From Acrasis kona (Eukaryota > Heterolobosea > Eutetramitea > Acrasida > Acrasidae), in the NCBI GenBank assembly GCA_026419775.2, contig JAOPGA020001054.1, positions 1-64,000 of the forward strand: 64,000 nt of DNA, read 5' to 3'. The position numbers and the translations under genes were made by a program. Shown in pieces: positions 10,105 through 19,643 of the stretch (positions within the stretch are counted from its first letter, which is position 1; every line of letters begins with the position of its first letter). The notes beneath the pieces were generated by a model. It was not told the origin of the DNA, searched no databases, and saw only the letters and a list, made by a program, of their open reading frames with translations.

Positions 10105-10990
10105 TTACTTTTCCGCATATTTGTCCTCCACTTGCTTTAAACCGGAAGCCAATTGCTTTGCAAGATCACTTGTACATGCGGCCAACACTCTTCTATTCGA
10201 AATGTCAATCTCTCCGCCACAAGGATCAATTACGACGCCACCTGCTTCCTCAACTATTACCTTACCAGCCGCAATGTCCCAAATTTGTAGTCCGTTCTCA
10301 AAATATGCTTCCAACTGACCAGAGGCGACGTAAACTAAATTCTATAAATGTGTTATTTGTTGTTGAAATTGAAAATGTTTTTACGATGACTGCAGATCCT
10401 GTGAATCGAACACCGCGGCAATTCTGCTTCAAAAAAGCATCCATCTTTTCGTGAACATCATTCAATGCTTTGGTGGAGCGATCGTAGGGGTAGTTTGTAG
10501 AAAGTAGACTTCTGCTTATTTCTGTCACAGCACTTGATGTTATCTTGACATCTTGTCCATCTTTGTTTTTTCTAAATGCCCCCTGACCTTTGATGGCGGA
10601 GTATGTCTCCTCCAAAATTGGATTATATACAACACCTAGAACACATTGCTTGTTAACTGCGAGTCCAATGGATACTGCTACAAAGGGAAAGGAGTGGACG
10701 AAATTGGTGGTTCCGTCAATGGGGTCGATGATCCACGTGGGTGCATCTGTTAGTTCTATCTTGTTGTTAGTCTCCTCAGATACGAACACGAATGAAGAGT
10801 TGAAAGCTTTTAATCTATCGATGACGATTTTTTCTGCGAGCACATCTGTCTCTGTAACGATATCTGTCACTGCTGACTTTGTGTCCATCTTCTTATTAAC
10901 ATTACTGAAAGCGTCACGTATTACAACTCCAGCCTGATATGCAGCCTCTAGGGCGGCCGCTTTGGCCTGCTCTACATCGAATGTGTACAT
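10105..10990 (-). CDS. Inositol monophosphatase (IMPase)
   Basis: Hydrolyses myo-inositol phosphates to free inositol with Mg2+, feeding phosphoinositide synthesis. Two exons, 10990-10385 and 10341-10105, are joined across a 43-nt intron (10342-10384, GTAAAA...TTATAG) to give 280 residues, the family's usual length. The metal and catalytic motif DPIDGTTNF is at 89-97, preceded by SEET (~71-74). The second metal motif WDIAAGK follows the intron (~223-229) with GGVVIDPCGG after it. The joined frame restores the conserved GSA...NLVYVASGQLEAYFE run across the intron. An in-frame TTG lies four codons upstream, but the ATG at 10990 fits better. Confidence 0.93.
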
Positions 10991-11380
10991 TGCTATGGTC
11001 AACTGAAATCAACAACATAGAAACTGATTAAAAATCACAACACGATCAGGTAGATCAGGGTGCAACTGATATCACTGAGTTTGCTCGAATGCTTCACAAT
11101 ATTAGTTGATTTAGTAACAAATGTTTGAGAAATCAAATACTGACAACTTAAAAACCCGCATGATGGGTGACAATATAATTTAATCCAATTCGCGAAAAAT
11201 CACTAGCCTGTTTGTTTGATGGTCCAACATGGTTTTCTGCAAAAGATAGCTTCTAATCGTGATTACTTTAACATGTATATCTATGCTTTGGTATTTGAAC
11301 GCGGTTTGTCATTATTCCATGTACATTGGTTGGTGCCAATTTTTGTAATTGTTTTAGTTGAAATCCCACAAACACAATAA
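10991..11380. other. Divergent promoter spacer
   Basis: About 390 AT-rich bases between the divergent IMPase and DUF1499 genes. Nothing else was recognised. Confidence 0.5.
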
Positions 11381-12022
11381 ATGCCCTTCCCAATAGCTGG
11401 CAAGAAGATACTACAAAACATTGATTTTGCAACATTAGCGCCACCGATTACGGACAACTGGTTTTGCGTCCTACCCTTAGAGAGATTGGATTCGGGGATG
11501 ATTGTAGAGAAAGATTTTTCGGTTGGACCACTAAGGGAGAAGGCTCAAATAACCAACGCACCATTTTATCCAAACACAAACGCGACTACTCTTTCACAAA
11601 AATATGCAGAATTTATGGTTCTTGAAGACAAAAACAGAAAACTGAACAACATGGGTAGGACTTCTCTGATAACAAAAGATGAATCGTTACAAAAGTATTG
11701 CTATAGGCAAAGAACTAAAATGGGATTTCCAGACTACATTACAATTAGGTTCTTAAATACAGTTGACGGGGGAAGTACATTTGCCCTTTACAGCAGAAGT
11801 AAAATAGGTAACGGCGATCTTGGAGTAAACAAGAAGAGAATTACTAGGTGGCTGGAACAATTCAACGCTCTAATGACTAGTGGTGGTAATGTAGAACCGA
11901 CCATAAACGTTGAGCCATTAACACATACGGAGTCAACTATAAGCTCCGAAACAATTCAGGCTGAACAAAATACCGTCGGAGCTGAACAAACCACCATCGA
12001 AAAGGTTGAAGTTGAAGTTTAG
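11381..12022 (+). CDS. DUF1499-family protein
   Basis: A 213-residue single-exon product. The middle and end of the conserved part match DUF1499: IRFLNTVDGGSTFALYSRS, then GNGDLGVNKKRITRWLEQF (about residues 123-165), the S-x-S-x-x-G-x-x-D-x-G-x-N-x-x-R pattern of the family. The function is not settled; DUF1499 proteins occur in bacteria, plastids and protists. The last ~45 residues are an acidic T/E-rich tail. The start is the first ATG, after a stop-rich leader. Confidence 0.75.
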   Translation: MPFPIAGKKILQNIDFATLAPPITDNWFCVLPLERLDSGMIVEKDFSVGPLREKAQITNAPFYPNTNATTLSQKYAEFMVLEDKNRKLNNMGRTSLITKDESLQKYCYRQRTKMGFPDYITIRFLNTVDGGSTFALYSRSKIGNGDLGVNKKRITRWLEQFNALMTSGGNVEPTINVEPLTHTESTISSETIQAEQNTVGAEQTTIEKVEVEV

Positions 12023-12221
12023 TTCAACTTATCCAAATAAAATTATATTTGTATTTTAAATTTGTTCTGGTTTCCCTTCTCAGGATTCATTGAAAAGTAA
12101 CCAAACACAAATACGTATAGAACAAAGCTCTCTATGGCAGNCGTGAACTTTTAAATGCCTCTGGCCGATACTACTCATTCAGATGCAGGTTTGAGATTCG
12201 CCTGATGGTTATTGTAAGAAA

Positions 12222-12878
12222 ATGGATTTGCAAGAGAATGAGCATCAGCCCACATCCCCTGTGGATACCTTCTCCCATGGGTCATTGATAGACCATACTT
12301 TTGGGCCAAACGGATCTGTGTTTATTAACGTTCTTTTAGAGGCGTTTGAAGAAAGAACGGGATTCGAAGCAGAGAATCGATACAACATAACTTTCGAAAA
12401 CGGATACAAAGTTGTTGGTTTGGAGGAGTCAGACTTTATGAACCGATGGTGTTGTGGTTCATTAAGACCTTTCGTGTTAAATTTTGCATTCAAAGAGAAC
12501 AAGATTCAATTCCTGAGACTGGTTAGACCCTTTTCATTTTTTATTGATGAAATCTTTGTATTTAACGAGCAAGACGATCTTTTAGGCAAAGTAAAGTCGA
12601 ATCTTACCTTGTTCACTAGGGAGCTCACCATATATGGTTTATCAAACAACAAACTATACAAACTCGAAGGCAGCATGCTTCAAAAAAAATTCATGATAAA
12701 AAATTATACAACCAGAGAAAAAGTTGGTGAGATTAGGAGAGGAACTGCAGCGCCTCAATACGAAGATGTTGAGATTGTTTACCCAAGATCTGCATCACCA
12801 TCCGAAAAAGCATTGATTCTAGGATCTGCCATCTTCATCGACTATTTATATTATGAACAAAAGGTGAACATGATTTAA
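12222..12878 (+). CDS. Phospholipid scramblase family protein
   Basis: A 218-residue product with the scramblase (LURP/Tubby-like) fold. The N-terminal part has NRYNITFENGYKVVGLEES then RWCCGSLRPF (about 47-83). The C-terminal part has PSEKALILGSAIFIDYLYYE (about 193-212), which matches the family's final membrane-near helix. Scramblases move phospholipids between bilayer leaflets or act as lipid-binding signalling proteins. There is no proline-rich N-terminus as in animal PLSCR1. The only ambiguous base of the window (N at 12141) lies upstream, in the leader. Confidence 0.82.
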   Translation: MDLQENEHQPTSPVDTFSHGSLIDHTFGPNGSVFINVLLEAFEERTGFEAENRYNITFENGYKVVGLEESDFMNRWCCGSLRPFVLNFAFKENKIQFLRLVRPFSFFIDEIFVFNEQDDLLGKVKSNLTLFTRELTIYGLSNNKLYKLEGSMLQKKFMIKNYTTREKVGEIRRGTAAPQYEDVEIVYPRSASPSEKALILGSAIFIDYLYYEQKVNMI

Positions 12879-13007
12879 AACTGAAAGAACACTATTGGTC
12901 AGTACTACATAAATTGGACACGTACAGAAATGAATATTTTTGAGTAAAAGATAAAAAAAGAGATGAATGAATGTTACAACAATAAAGTTGTTTGTTAATA
13001 AGTCTCG

Positions 13008-13994
13008 ATGCGGTCTTTTGATGTCAGCATGGTATATTATGGTGTATTATATCCGTATCCAAATTGTACTTCATCTACTGACAGGTCAACCAGATTTACA
13101 CAAGAAACACAGTCCACTATGTCATACAAAAGAAGGCCCACATTATTCAACAAGGATGCACTACGATCGTTTCGATCAATACAGTATTCAACATATAAGC
13201 CACGCCCTACAAACGTTATATCCTACATTTTGGATCAAAACTACAACGTGATAGAAGATTTACCACCAAAATACAACATTAGGGAGATGACGAGCATCTA
13301 TGTTCAGGGGATTATAAGAGGATTGGGTAGCACATCTATGTGCAAAACTTTACTAAATAATATTAATTCATTCACTAAGCACCAACAACAAATAATGGTT
13401 GATGGTAGTGGCGCAAATTGGGCTATGGGTATTTACACATCTGCAGTTATATCACATCTGGATAAAGACTTTTATTCCTGCATGAATGACATTGTCAAAC
13501 GCTTTGATTATCCTAGTCTACAGGCAATGCTTGAGGCTGAACTTAAATATCTCTCCTCAGATAAAAACCCATGGACACAATCAAGAATTTTAAGCGAGAG
13601 GCCCATTATGGTTGAAATAGACCGTTGTTTGCAGAGAACAACTCCTGACCTCGCAGCTTCCAACTCACCAGCCATAATAAACAATGACTATTCTAAATTT
13701 ATTAGTTTAATCAAACCAGGCGATGATGTTGATGTAACACCACAAGACTCTGTGCTCCAAAAAGCACAAAAGAGCAACGTAGCAATTGTAAAGTATTGCA
13801 ATCAATACATTCTCCCAAGAGATTTACCCTATAACGAAAACACTGCTTTAAATTTAGGAGCTGCCAAATTTGAACTTGGTCTGTGTATGACAGCGAAGCT
13901 ATGTGCTAGTAAAATTTCCTCATGTATGTCTAACGGTCAATCAATATTTGAGTGCATAACTCACAAGGATGTATTTGAGTGTTATAAAAAATAA
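13008..13994 (+). CDS. Unrecognised 328-residue protein
   Basis: A single-exon gene from an ATG at 13008. The first ~75 residues are polar and Y/S/T/R-rich; from there to the end it looks like one folded, mostly helical domain (IYVQGIIRGLGSTSMCKTLL, GANWAMGIYTSAVISHL). The last 45 residues hold five cysteines with irregular spacing, which does not match CHCH. No signal peptide or membrane segment is clear. I cannot name a family. It lies on the same strand as the scramblase gene and seipin. Confidence 0.7.
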   Translation: MRSFDVSMVYYGVLYPYPNCTSSTDRSTRFTQETQSTMSYKRRPTLFNKDALRSFRSIQYSTYKPRPTNVISYILDQNYNVIEDLPPKYNIREMTSIYVQGIIRGLGSTSMCKTLLNNINSFTKHQQQIMVDGSGANWAMGIYTSAVISHLDKDFYSCMNDIVKRFDYPSLQAMLEAELKYLSSDKNPWTQSRILSERPIMVEIDRCLQRTTPDLAASNSPAIINNDYSKFISLIKPGDDVDVTPQDSVLQKAQKSNVAIVKYCNQYILPRDLPYNENTALNLGAAKFELGLCMTAKLCASKISSCMSNGQSIFECITHKDVFECYKK

Positions 13995-14059
13995 ACGTTA
14001 AATGTTTTCTTGTAACGAGTTTCTTATTTTGGACAATTGGCTTTGATTGATTATGATTA

Positions 14060-15213
14060 ATGTTGCAAACATGCGTGGACGTGCCATTGAGGTTGTGTGG
14101 ATATATTGTAGAGAGTATCAAAAATATGATTGTTAATAATCGTATTTCAAAGTTTCTACGGTATAACTACAAATGGATGATAGTAGTGTTTGTGTTTTAT
14201 TTTGTTGTACTATTTGGAATGTTAAGCATCACATTTGTTGGACTAACATATTCCCTTATAACATTTGCGCCAGACCTACATTTCTCCTATCCTCTATATT
14301 TTGATTACTCAATGTAAGCATCAGAATTTTCTCACCTAATTTCTGACCTGATTCATTAGTATTGATACATATCCAACATGTGTGGTGCTACTCGAAGGGC
14401 GGTCTACCATGTTTAATGGACAACAGAACGCAAACACTCTTCTCAAGGATATAATTGTTGAAATGACACTACCAGAGACACCACAAAATGCTGATGCAGG
14501 GATGTTTATGATATCAATAGAACTTAGCGGCAATAACCAAACTTTATTCCGCTCAAATAGGCCAGTACGACGCGTAACTGTTTAACAACAGCAGAACTAA
14601 CCTTTATTAGCATATGTTAAAATACAGTAACCAAATGTATCAAGCTGCAGAAACGTTAGTATACATGCCATTCTATCTTGTAGGCCTTCGAGACTTTAAA
14701 CAAAAAACGAAAATTAGCATGATTGTTGGTTCCGATCAAAGCCTGATGAATTCATTGAATAGAGTTTTAAGTTCAGCACAAGTCATGACTGCACGTTTGA
14801 GTTCTCCAAAGATACAGTTATATGATGCGAGAATTGATTTTATTAGTGAAGTCCAAGGATGGAGGTACTACACATATCATCACCCATGGTTAAGTATAGC
14901 AATACTGTTTCCATTGCTTGCAACTATTGAGGCCACAACACTCTTCTTTACATTAGCCTTCATCATCACGTCGTGCTGTGTCGCATACAAGATGGAACAA
15001 GACTCTAACGAAGACACGGATCGAGTTTCCGAAGACGAAAATACTGAGGAACAAGTGGAAGAGATTACAGAGGAGGATGCTGATCTTGACCTTGTTCAAA
15101 TAAGCGAACTACCAATACATTCAACCATCAGAAGAAGGAAAGATGCTAACATGTATCCAGAAGCAGAGGTCGAACACAGCGAACCAGAAGATGACAATAA
15201 AAAAGATGCATAA
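14060..15213 (+). CDS. Seipin
   Basis: Seipin forms a ring in the ER at ER-lipid droplet contacts and is needed for droplet formation. Three exons (14060-14313, 14360-14573, 14611-15213) with introns of 46 and 37 nt give 356 residues. TM1 is at ~39-62, followed by FSYPLYFDYS. The lumenal beta-sandwich carries VEMTLPETPQNADAGMFMIS, the family signature. Then SNRPVRR and QGWRYYTYHHP, and TM2 lies in LSIAILFPLLATIEATTLFF. The cytosolic tail is acidic, rich in E and D. All core seipin elements are present in order, so it looks functional. It lies close to genes for other lipid proteins, but with no operon. Confidence 0.93.
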
Positions 15214-15317
15214 AGAAACATCAAGAAGCATAAAATTAGGTTGAGCGGCTTCATTCGTGGGATCTTGACAGTATGTTAAAGGACAGTAATAACAAAAAGA
15301 AGGAACAATAAATCACT

Positions 15318-16202
15318 TTACTGATCATCATCATCATCTTCGTCATCATCACTTTGTAATTGTTCTTCGTTATCGTCGTCCTCTCCCTCTTCTTCGACAA
15401 CATCGTTTCTGTTCTGTCTATACACAATACTGCTGACGTGGAGAAGTTGCTGCAGGAATTGATCATCCGATTGATGTGTGTTTTTAGATAAATGTACTTT
15501 GGCTGCTTCGGGGAATTGCAGATAGTTCTGGTACATAGCCTCTGTAATTAACTTCTTTTCCCCAAGCCTCTTCATTTTATAATCTAAATTCCTGAGTTCC
15601 TCCTCTTTTCTATATATCCGATATCTTCTATTTCTATTCTGAGTTCTGTCTTGTTCAATGTGTTCCATCTCATTAATTGAACTTCTTTTGCTCTGGAACC
15701 TCCGTCTATGAATAGCGGCATATTGGAAGACTGGGAGTTTGGAATGGTCACCCTGTTCAAATGCAACGTTAACGTGGCTGTCTAGTTCAGTCTCAACGAA
15801 CTCCATGAGTCTTTCTATGTCGTACGGAGTTCCTGTTAACGTAAGCATTTGGATTGCATATGTATTTGGGTCTATTTCTTGTCGTTGGTCAGGGATGAAT
15901 CTGCTCTCGTCTATCGATATTTTCAGCGCGTCGTCACCTAGGCATTGGTGGCTATCCATGATCACATCTGCAATGATACTCTCTATACGGCTGGGTACAT
16001 TAAAGAATAGCGATATCATGTTGTTCTTCGTTGGTATGGAGTTCAAATAGCTTGAACAATTTGTTTTGATTTGAGGACAACCCTGATCTGTTACTAAACA
16101 ATTAATCCAAAGATCAACGACAACATGCTCAAAATTACTTTGATACTTCCATTTAGTCTAGGGTTACATATTAGTGCAAAGTGAGCAGTTATTCAAATTC
16201 AT
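15318..16202 (-). CDS. Unrecognised protein with acidic tail
   Basis: The long frame lacks an ATG at its start, but it reads clearly as protein further upstream. A short exon 16202-16168 (MNLNNCSLCTN...) joined across a 30-nt intron (16138-16167, GTAACC...CAAAG) to 16137-15318 gives 284 residues in frame. A folded N-terminal half includes DSHQCLGDDALKISIDESRF and YDIERLMEFVETELDS. It is followed by a basic Arg-rich helix and a tail of ~30 mostly Asp/Glu residues. Such tails are common in nuclear chaperones and transcription factors, but I cannot assign a family. If the tiny intron is wrong, the first ATG is at 16019. Confidence 0.65.
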
Positions 16203-16259
16203 CGTAAGTTTGCGGAGGAACCTACAACTTAAATTGAAGAGTATAATTCAAAATATATT

Positions 16260-16976
16260 TTATTCATATGTTCCATCTTCCACGTACTTTTTAAGAGTTT
16301 TATCAAAAAACTGCGATAGTTCTGTTCTTTTTGAAGGCTCTTCTACATAATCTAAAACATCTTTATTGCTCTTGTCTTTAATTTCAGTAAGAGCACCCGC
16401 TTTAAGTAAGCACTTGATCAATTTTAGATTAGGCTTGCTTAATAAGTTGAACGACCTGTTTTTGACTGAATAAATTAATGCAGTCCTACCGTTCACATCC
16501 CTTAAATTTACACCAGATTTTGCGTCCAAAAGTATGGAAACTATCAAACTTGATCCATTCTCCACAGCATGCATTAGGGCTGTTTTGTGCTCAAGGTCAA
16601 CGTCATCCACAACAGCATTTAAGGTCAAAAGAATTTGAACAACACTTTTAAGACCTCGTTCACTCGCCATAATGAGGGCATTCTTTTGTTCAAGATAGGT
16701 CTTTAGGTTAATGTTAATATTCTTTTGTGAAAGTAAAAGCTGACACATGGCAGTGTTTGATGAAGATATGGCAATCATCAACGGTGTCCTCCCAAGGTAG
16801 TCTTGGCCGTTAATTAATTGTATATTTTCAGGATCCTTTAGCATTTCTGTGAGCTGATCTGTCTGTCCCATCGTCACGGCAACAAATAGGCACTGCTGAG
16901 CATGTTGCTTTGGTGTACTAAATAATTGATGTGGTCTGTTGTGGTTGATTCGATGTGTTGGTTTCAAAGAAGACAT
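16260..16976 (-). CDS. Ankyrin-repeat protein
   Basis: 238 residues with at least four ankyrin repeats between ~30 and 215: DYLGRTPLMIAISSSNTAMC, EQKNALIMASERGLKSVVQI, EHKTALMHAVENGSSLIVSI and NGRTALIYSVKNRS. There is no other domain. Ankyrin repeats bind partner proteins, and the partner cannot be told from the sequence. It is a single-exon gene starting at an ATG at 16976; its stop is 57 nt beyond the start of the unknown acidic-tail gene on the same strand. Confidence 0.85.
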   Translation of the reverse strand: MSSLKPTHRINHNRPHQLFSTPKQHAQQCLFVAVTMGQTDQLTEMLKDPENIQLINGQDYLGRTPLMIAISSSNTAMCQLLLSQKNININLKTYLEQKNALIMASERGLKSVVQILLTLNAVVDDVDLEHKTALMHAVENGSSLIVSILLDAKSGVNLRDVNGRTALIYSVKNRSFNLLSKPNLKLIKCLLKAGALTEIKDKSNKDVLDYVEEPSKRTELSQFFDKTLKKYVEDGTYE

Positions 16977-17014
16977 TCTTATTATTTTACAAAAACAATG
17001 ATGAACACAATAGT

Positions 17015-17960
17015 TTATTGATATCTCGAAGACCTCCTATCATCACGGTCTCTCGATTGACCTGGCGGAGACCTTCTCCTATCTCTTGGACTTGGAGACC
17101 TTCTCCTGTCGCGGTATCCTCCACCTCTGTGTGATTCGGGATATGGGTATGGATAATCATAACTCATGTGGTATCCACCTCCCGACTGCATGTATCCGGA
17201 ATAACGATGAGATGGCATCGCATATCTGTCGTAGGAACGAGACGGTGGGTATGGATAAGGAGGGTACCCGTAGGATGGTGGTGGGTAGCCCGAACTATAC
17301 TTACTAGATCTGCTCAAAGTTTTCTTGCCCATGTATTGACCTGGAGTGGATTTACGGGGATTTTTGCGGTTTGCTTTCTGGATCGTGATTGGAGAGCCGT
17401 CGATGGTGACGTTGCCTGATTCTTTGATGGCTTGATCAGCCTCATCGACGCTCTTGTACGTGATGAAGCCAAAACCCCTGTTCTGCCTTGTGCGTGGATC
17501 TAAAACAATGCGAATGTCCTCGATTGGACCGAATTTGGACAAAACTTGACGTGCTGTCTCTTCGCTAGAATTTGGGGGCACACCATGGAAGTAGAGAGTG
17601 CTGCCTTCGTTGTCGACATCGTCTGGTGTTGGACTTCTTCTTGATCTTGAATGCATGTGGTGGTGGGCGGTGTGGTCGTCAGGGGACTGTCCGGGGCTAG
17701 GCATGCGTCTGCGGCCATCTATTATTAATGAGACCATCATATTACTTGGGTTTAATGCTTACCATTCCTTAAGTCGTCGTCACTTAAGTTAGATCCTGTG
17801 GAGGAACCGTCGGCATCCGGTTTGTTTGATAATTTGTTGCTGTTGTCTAGTTGCTGTGTTGTTGATGAGTTGTTGCTCTTTTGTGTTGTTGTTGGCTCTA
17901 GTTGCCTCTTACCATCTTGCTTCTTTTGCTCGGATTCTCTTTGGTGTGTTATTATCGTTG
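17015..17960 (-). CDS. RRM protein with RS-rich tail (Tra2-like)
   Basis: One RRM ([20 protein letters not shown] with RNP2, then [11 protein letters not shown] as RNP1) is followed by a Y/P/G/S-rich stretch and a short RS/RD-rich tail. This is the layout of Tra2-like splicing regulators; a role in splicing or mRNA binding is inferred. The frame 17740-17015 begins with ATG ATG, but that start lies inside a typical 44-nt intron (17719-17762, GTAAGC...AATAG). The upstream exon, from about 17960, reads as S/T/Q/N-rich protein ending DDDLRN and joins in frame to [10 protein letters not shown]. No in-frame ATG exists in that exon, so the true start is unresolved. It is head to head with DRG1. Confidence 0.75.
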
Positions 17961-17998
17961 AAGTTGACCTTTATCAACCAGCAACACACAACATAAAG

Positions 17999-19102
17999 AT
18001 GGGTATCTTGGAGAAGATTAAGGATATTGAAAATGAAATCCAAAGAACCCAGAAGAACAAGGCCACCGAATACCATTTAGGTATATTGAAGGCCAAGTTG
18101 GCAAGATATCGTTCACAGTTGATGGAAGGTGATAAAAAATCGGGAGGTGGAGATGGTACTGGCTTTGAAGCACGTAAGGCAGGTGACGCACGTGTGGCTA
18201 TGATTGGATTCCCAAGTGTGGGAAAATCAACACTTTTAAATAAAATTACAAAAACAGAAAGTGAGGTTGGTGCTTATGAATACACAACACTCACTTGTAT
18301 TCCTGGTGTGATTAATTATAAAGGAAGTGACATTCAACTTTTGGATCTTCCTGGTATCATTGAAGGGGCTTCTGAAGGTAAAGGTAGAGGTCGTCAAGTG
18401 ATTGCAACTGCACGTACTGCAGATCTTGTCCTCATGATGTTAGATGCAAGTAAGGGGGAGGTGCACAAAAAACTACTACAAAATGAATTAGAAAGTGTTG
18501 GAATTCGTCTTAACAAGCAGAAGCCTGCCATCTACTACAAGCCCAAAGCAAGTGGAGGTCTACATTTTACTGCCACAGCCAAACAAACACACGGATTGAA
18601 CGAAAAACTTGTTCGTGACATTCTTCATGGTTACCGCATTTTTAATGCTGAGGTTATTTTAAGATACGACGCCACCATTGATGACTTTATCGATGTGGTG
18701 GAGGGTAATCGCCAATACATTCCTTGTGTTTACGTTTATAATAAAATTGACACTTGTAATATCGAGGATATTGACGCCTACGCAAGAAAGGCGCACAGTA
18801 TTGTTGTGAGTTGTGAATGGGAATTGAACCTTGAATATTTAATTGATCAGATTTGGGAGAATTTGAGTCTTATTAGAGTTTACACCAAGAAGCGTGCTAA
18901 TCCTCCCGACTTCCAAGAACCTTGTATTTTGAGGAGCGGAAGTAGCATTGAGGACATTTGTGACTACATTCACAGAGACCTTAAAAAGTCATTCAAGTAT
19001 GCTCTAGTGTGGGGAAGGAGTGCTAAACACACGCCGCAGAGATGTGGTCTTGCACATAGACTTGCCGATGAGGATGTTGTACAAATCATAACAGCAGGTT
19101 AA
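17999..19102 (+). CDS. DRG1: Developmentally regulated GTP-binding protein 1 (DRG1/Rbg1)
   Basis: 367 residues, the same length as human DRG1. A ribosome-associated TRAFAC-class GTPase that acts in translation with a DFRP partner. The N-terminal helical part ([19 protein letters not shown]) is followed by G1 GFPSVGKS (70-77), G3 DLPG (116-119), the S5D2L insert and NKID, with a TGS domain at the C-terminus ending [13 protein letters not shown]. The frame is open 67 codons upstream of the ATG at 17999, but that stretch is the antisense of the RRM gene's first exon and is not part of DRG1. No intron. Confidence 0.96.
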   Translation: MGILEKIKDIENEIQRTQKNKATEYHLGILKAKLARYRSQLMEGDKKSGGGDGTGFEARKAGDARVAMIGFPSVGKSTLLNKITKTESEVGAYEYTTLTCIPGVINYKGSDIQLLDLPGIIEGASEGKGRGRQVIATARTADLVLMMLDASKGEVHKKLLQNELESVGIRLNKQKPAIYYKPKASGGLHFTATAKQTHGLNEKLVRDILHGYRIFNAEVILRYDATIDDFIDVVEGNRQYIPCVYVYNKIDTCNIEDIDAYARKAHSIVVSCEWELNLEYLIDQIWENLSLIRVYTKKRANPPDFQEPCILRSGSSIEDICDYIHRDLKKSFKYALVWGRSAKHTPQRCGLAHRLADEDVVQIITAG

Positions 19103-19156
19103 TAAAACATTTTTGTAATAGTTTTTTTGTTGACCAACCCAACCGATTTATAAATA

Positions 19157-19592
19157 ATGCAATCAGCAAAAGACCTAGTCGCTAACAACGAAAATTTTAG
19201 TGGCGCCTTAGCTTTCGACGAAAACCTTAATTTATTAGACTCCACCTATGGATCAGTATCACAAGAAGATTTACAGTATGACATCCACTCACACATTTTT
19301 TCATCCCTGTAGAAAATTCATAAAGATATTTCAAAATGATGACGACGCATTTTCAAGCGGTTTTGTATTGAATGGCAACTCGTACGAATTACATCGCATC
19401 TATTCAAACCAAACACCCGCCCTAGCATACGGCAGGAAGGTACCAGAAGCTTTGAACGATGGAATACTTTACGGAGAGGGAATAGGTCTAGCACGAAACC
19501 AAAACAACAGATATGCTGTCATCACTTTCGACTACCCCTGCACCACAACAAGAGCCATTCCCGTTTTAATCAATTATGTTGAGAAACTTTGA
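19157..19592 (+). CDS. Profilin-like protein
   Basis: Two exons (19157-19275 and 19313-19592) with a 37-nt intron (GTATGA...CTGTAG) give 132 residues, the normal profilin length. The order of elements fits the family: GALAFDENLNLLDSTYG (the strand usually written AAI.G.DG), SGFVLNGNSYELHRIY (GI.L.G.KY), LAYGRK, then RYAVITFDYP and a final helix. Profilins bind monomeric actin and poly-proline. The typical N-terminal Trp pair is absent and the middle is divergent. Without the intron the second exon would start at an unlikely ATG, so the spliced form is preferred. Confidence 0.78.
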
Positions 19593-19643
19593 TTAACACT
19601 CCATTGTACATGATAAACAGTTATTTAATAAAGAAAAAACAAC

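Noticed and set aside
12141-12141. Ambiguous base N
   Set aside because: Lies in the leader upstream of the scramblase gene and affects no call.
13850-13994. Five C-terminal Cys of the 328-residue protein as a CHCH domain
   Set aside because: Cys spacing is irregular and does not give two CX9C or CX3C pairs.
17798-17998. 67-residue Leu/Cys/Ser-rich N-terminal extension of DRG1
   Set aside because: It is the antisense of the RRM gene's upstream exon; DRG1 proteins start at MGILEKI, and the family length fits exactly.
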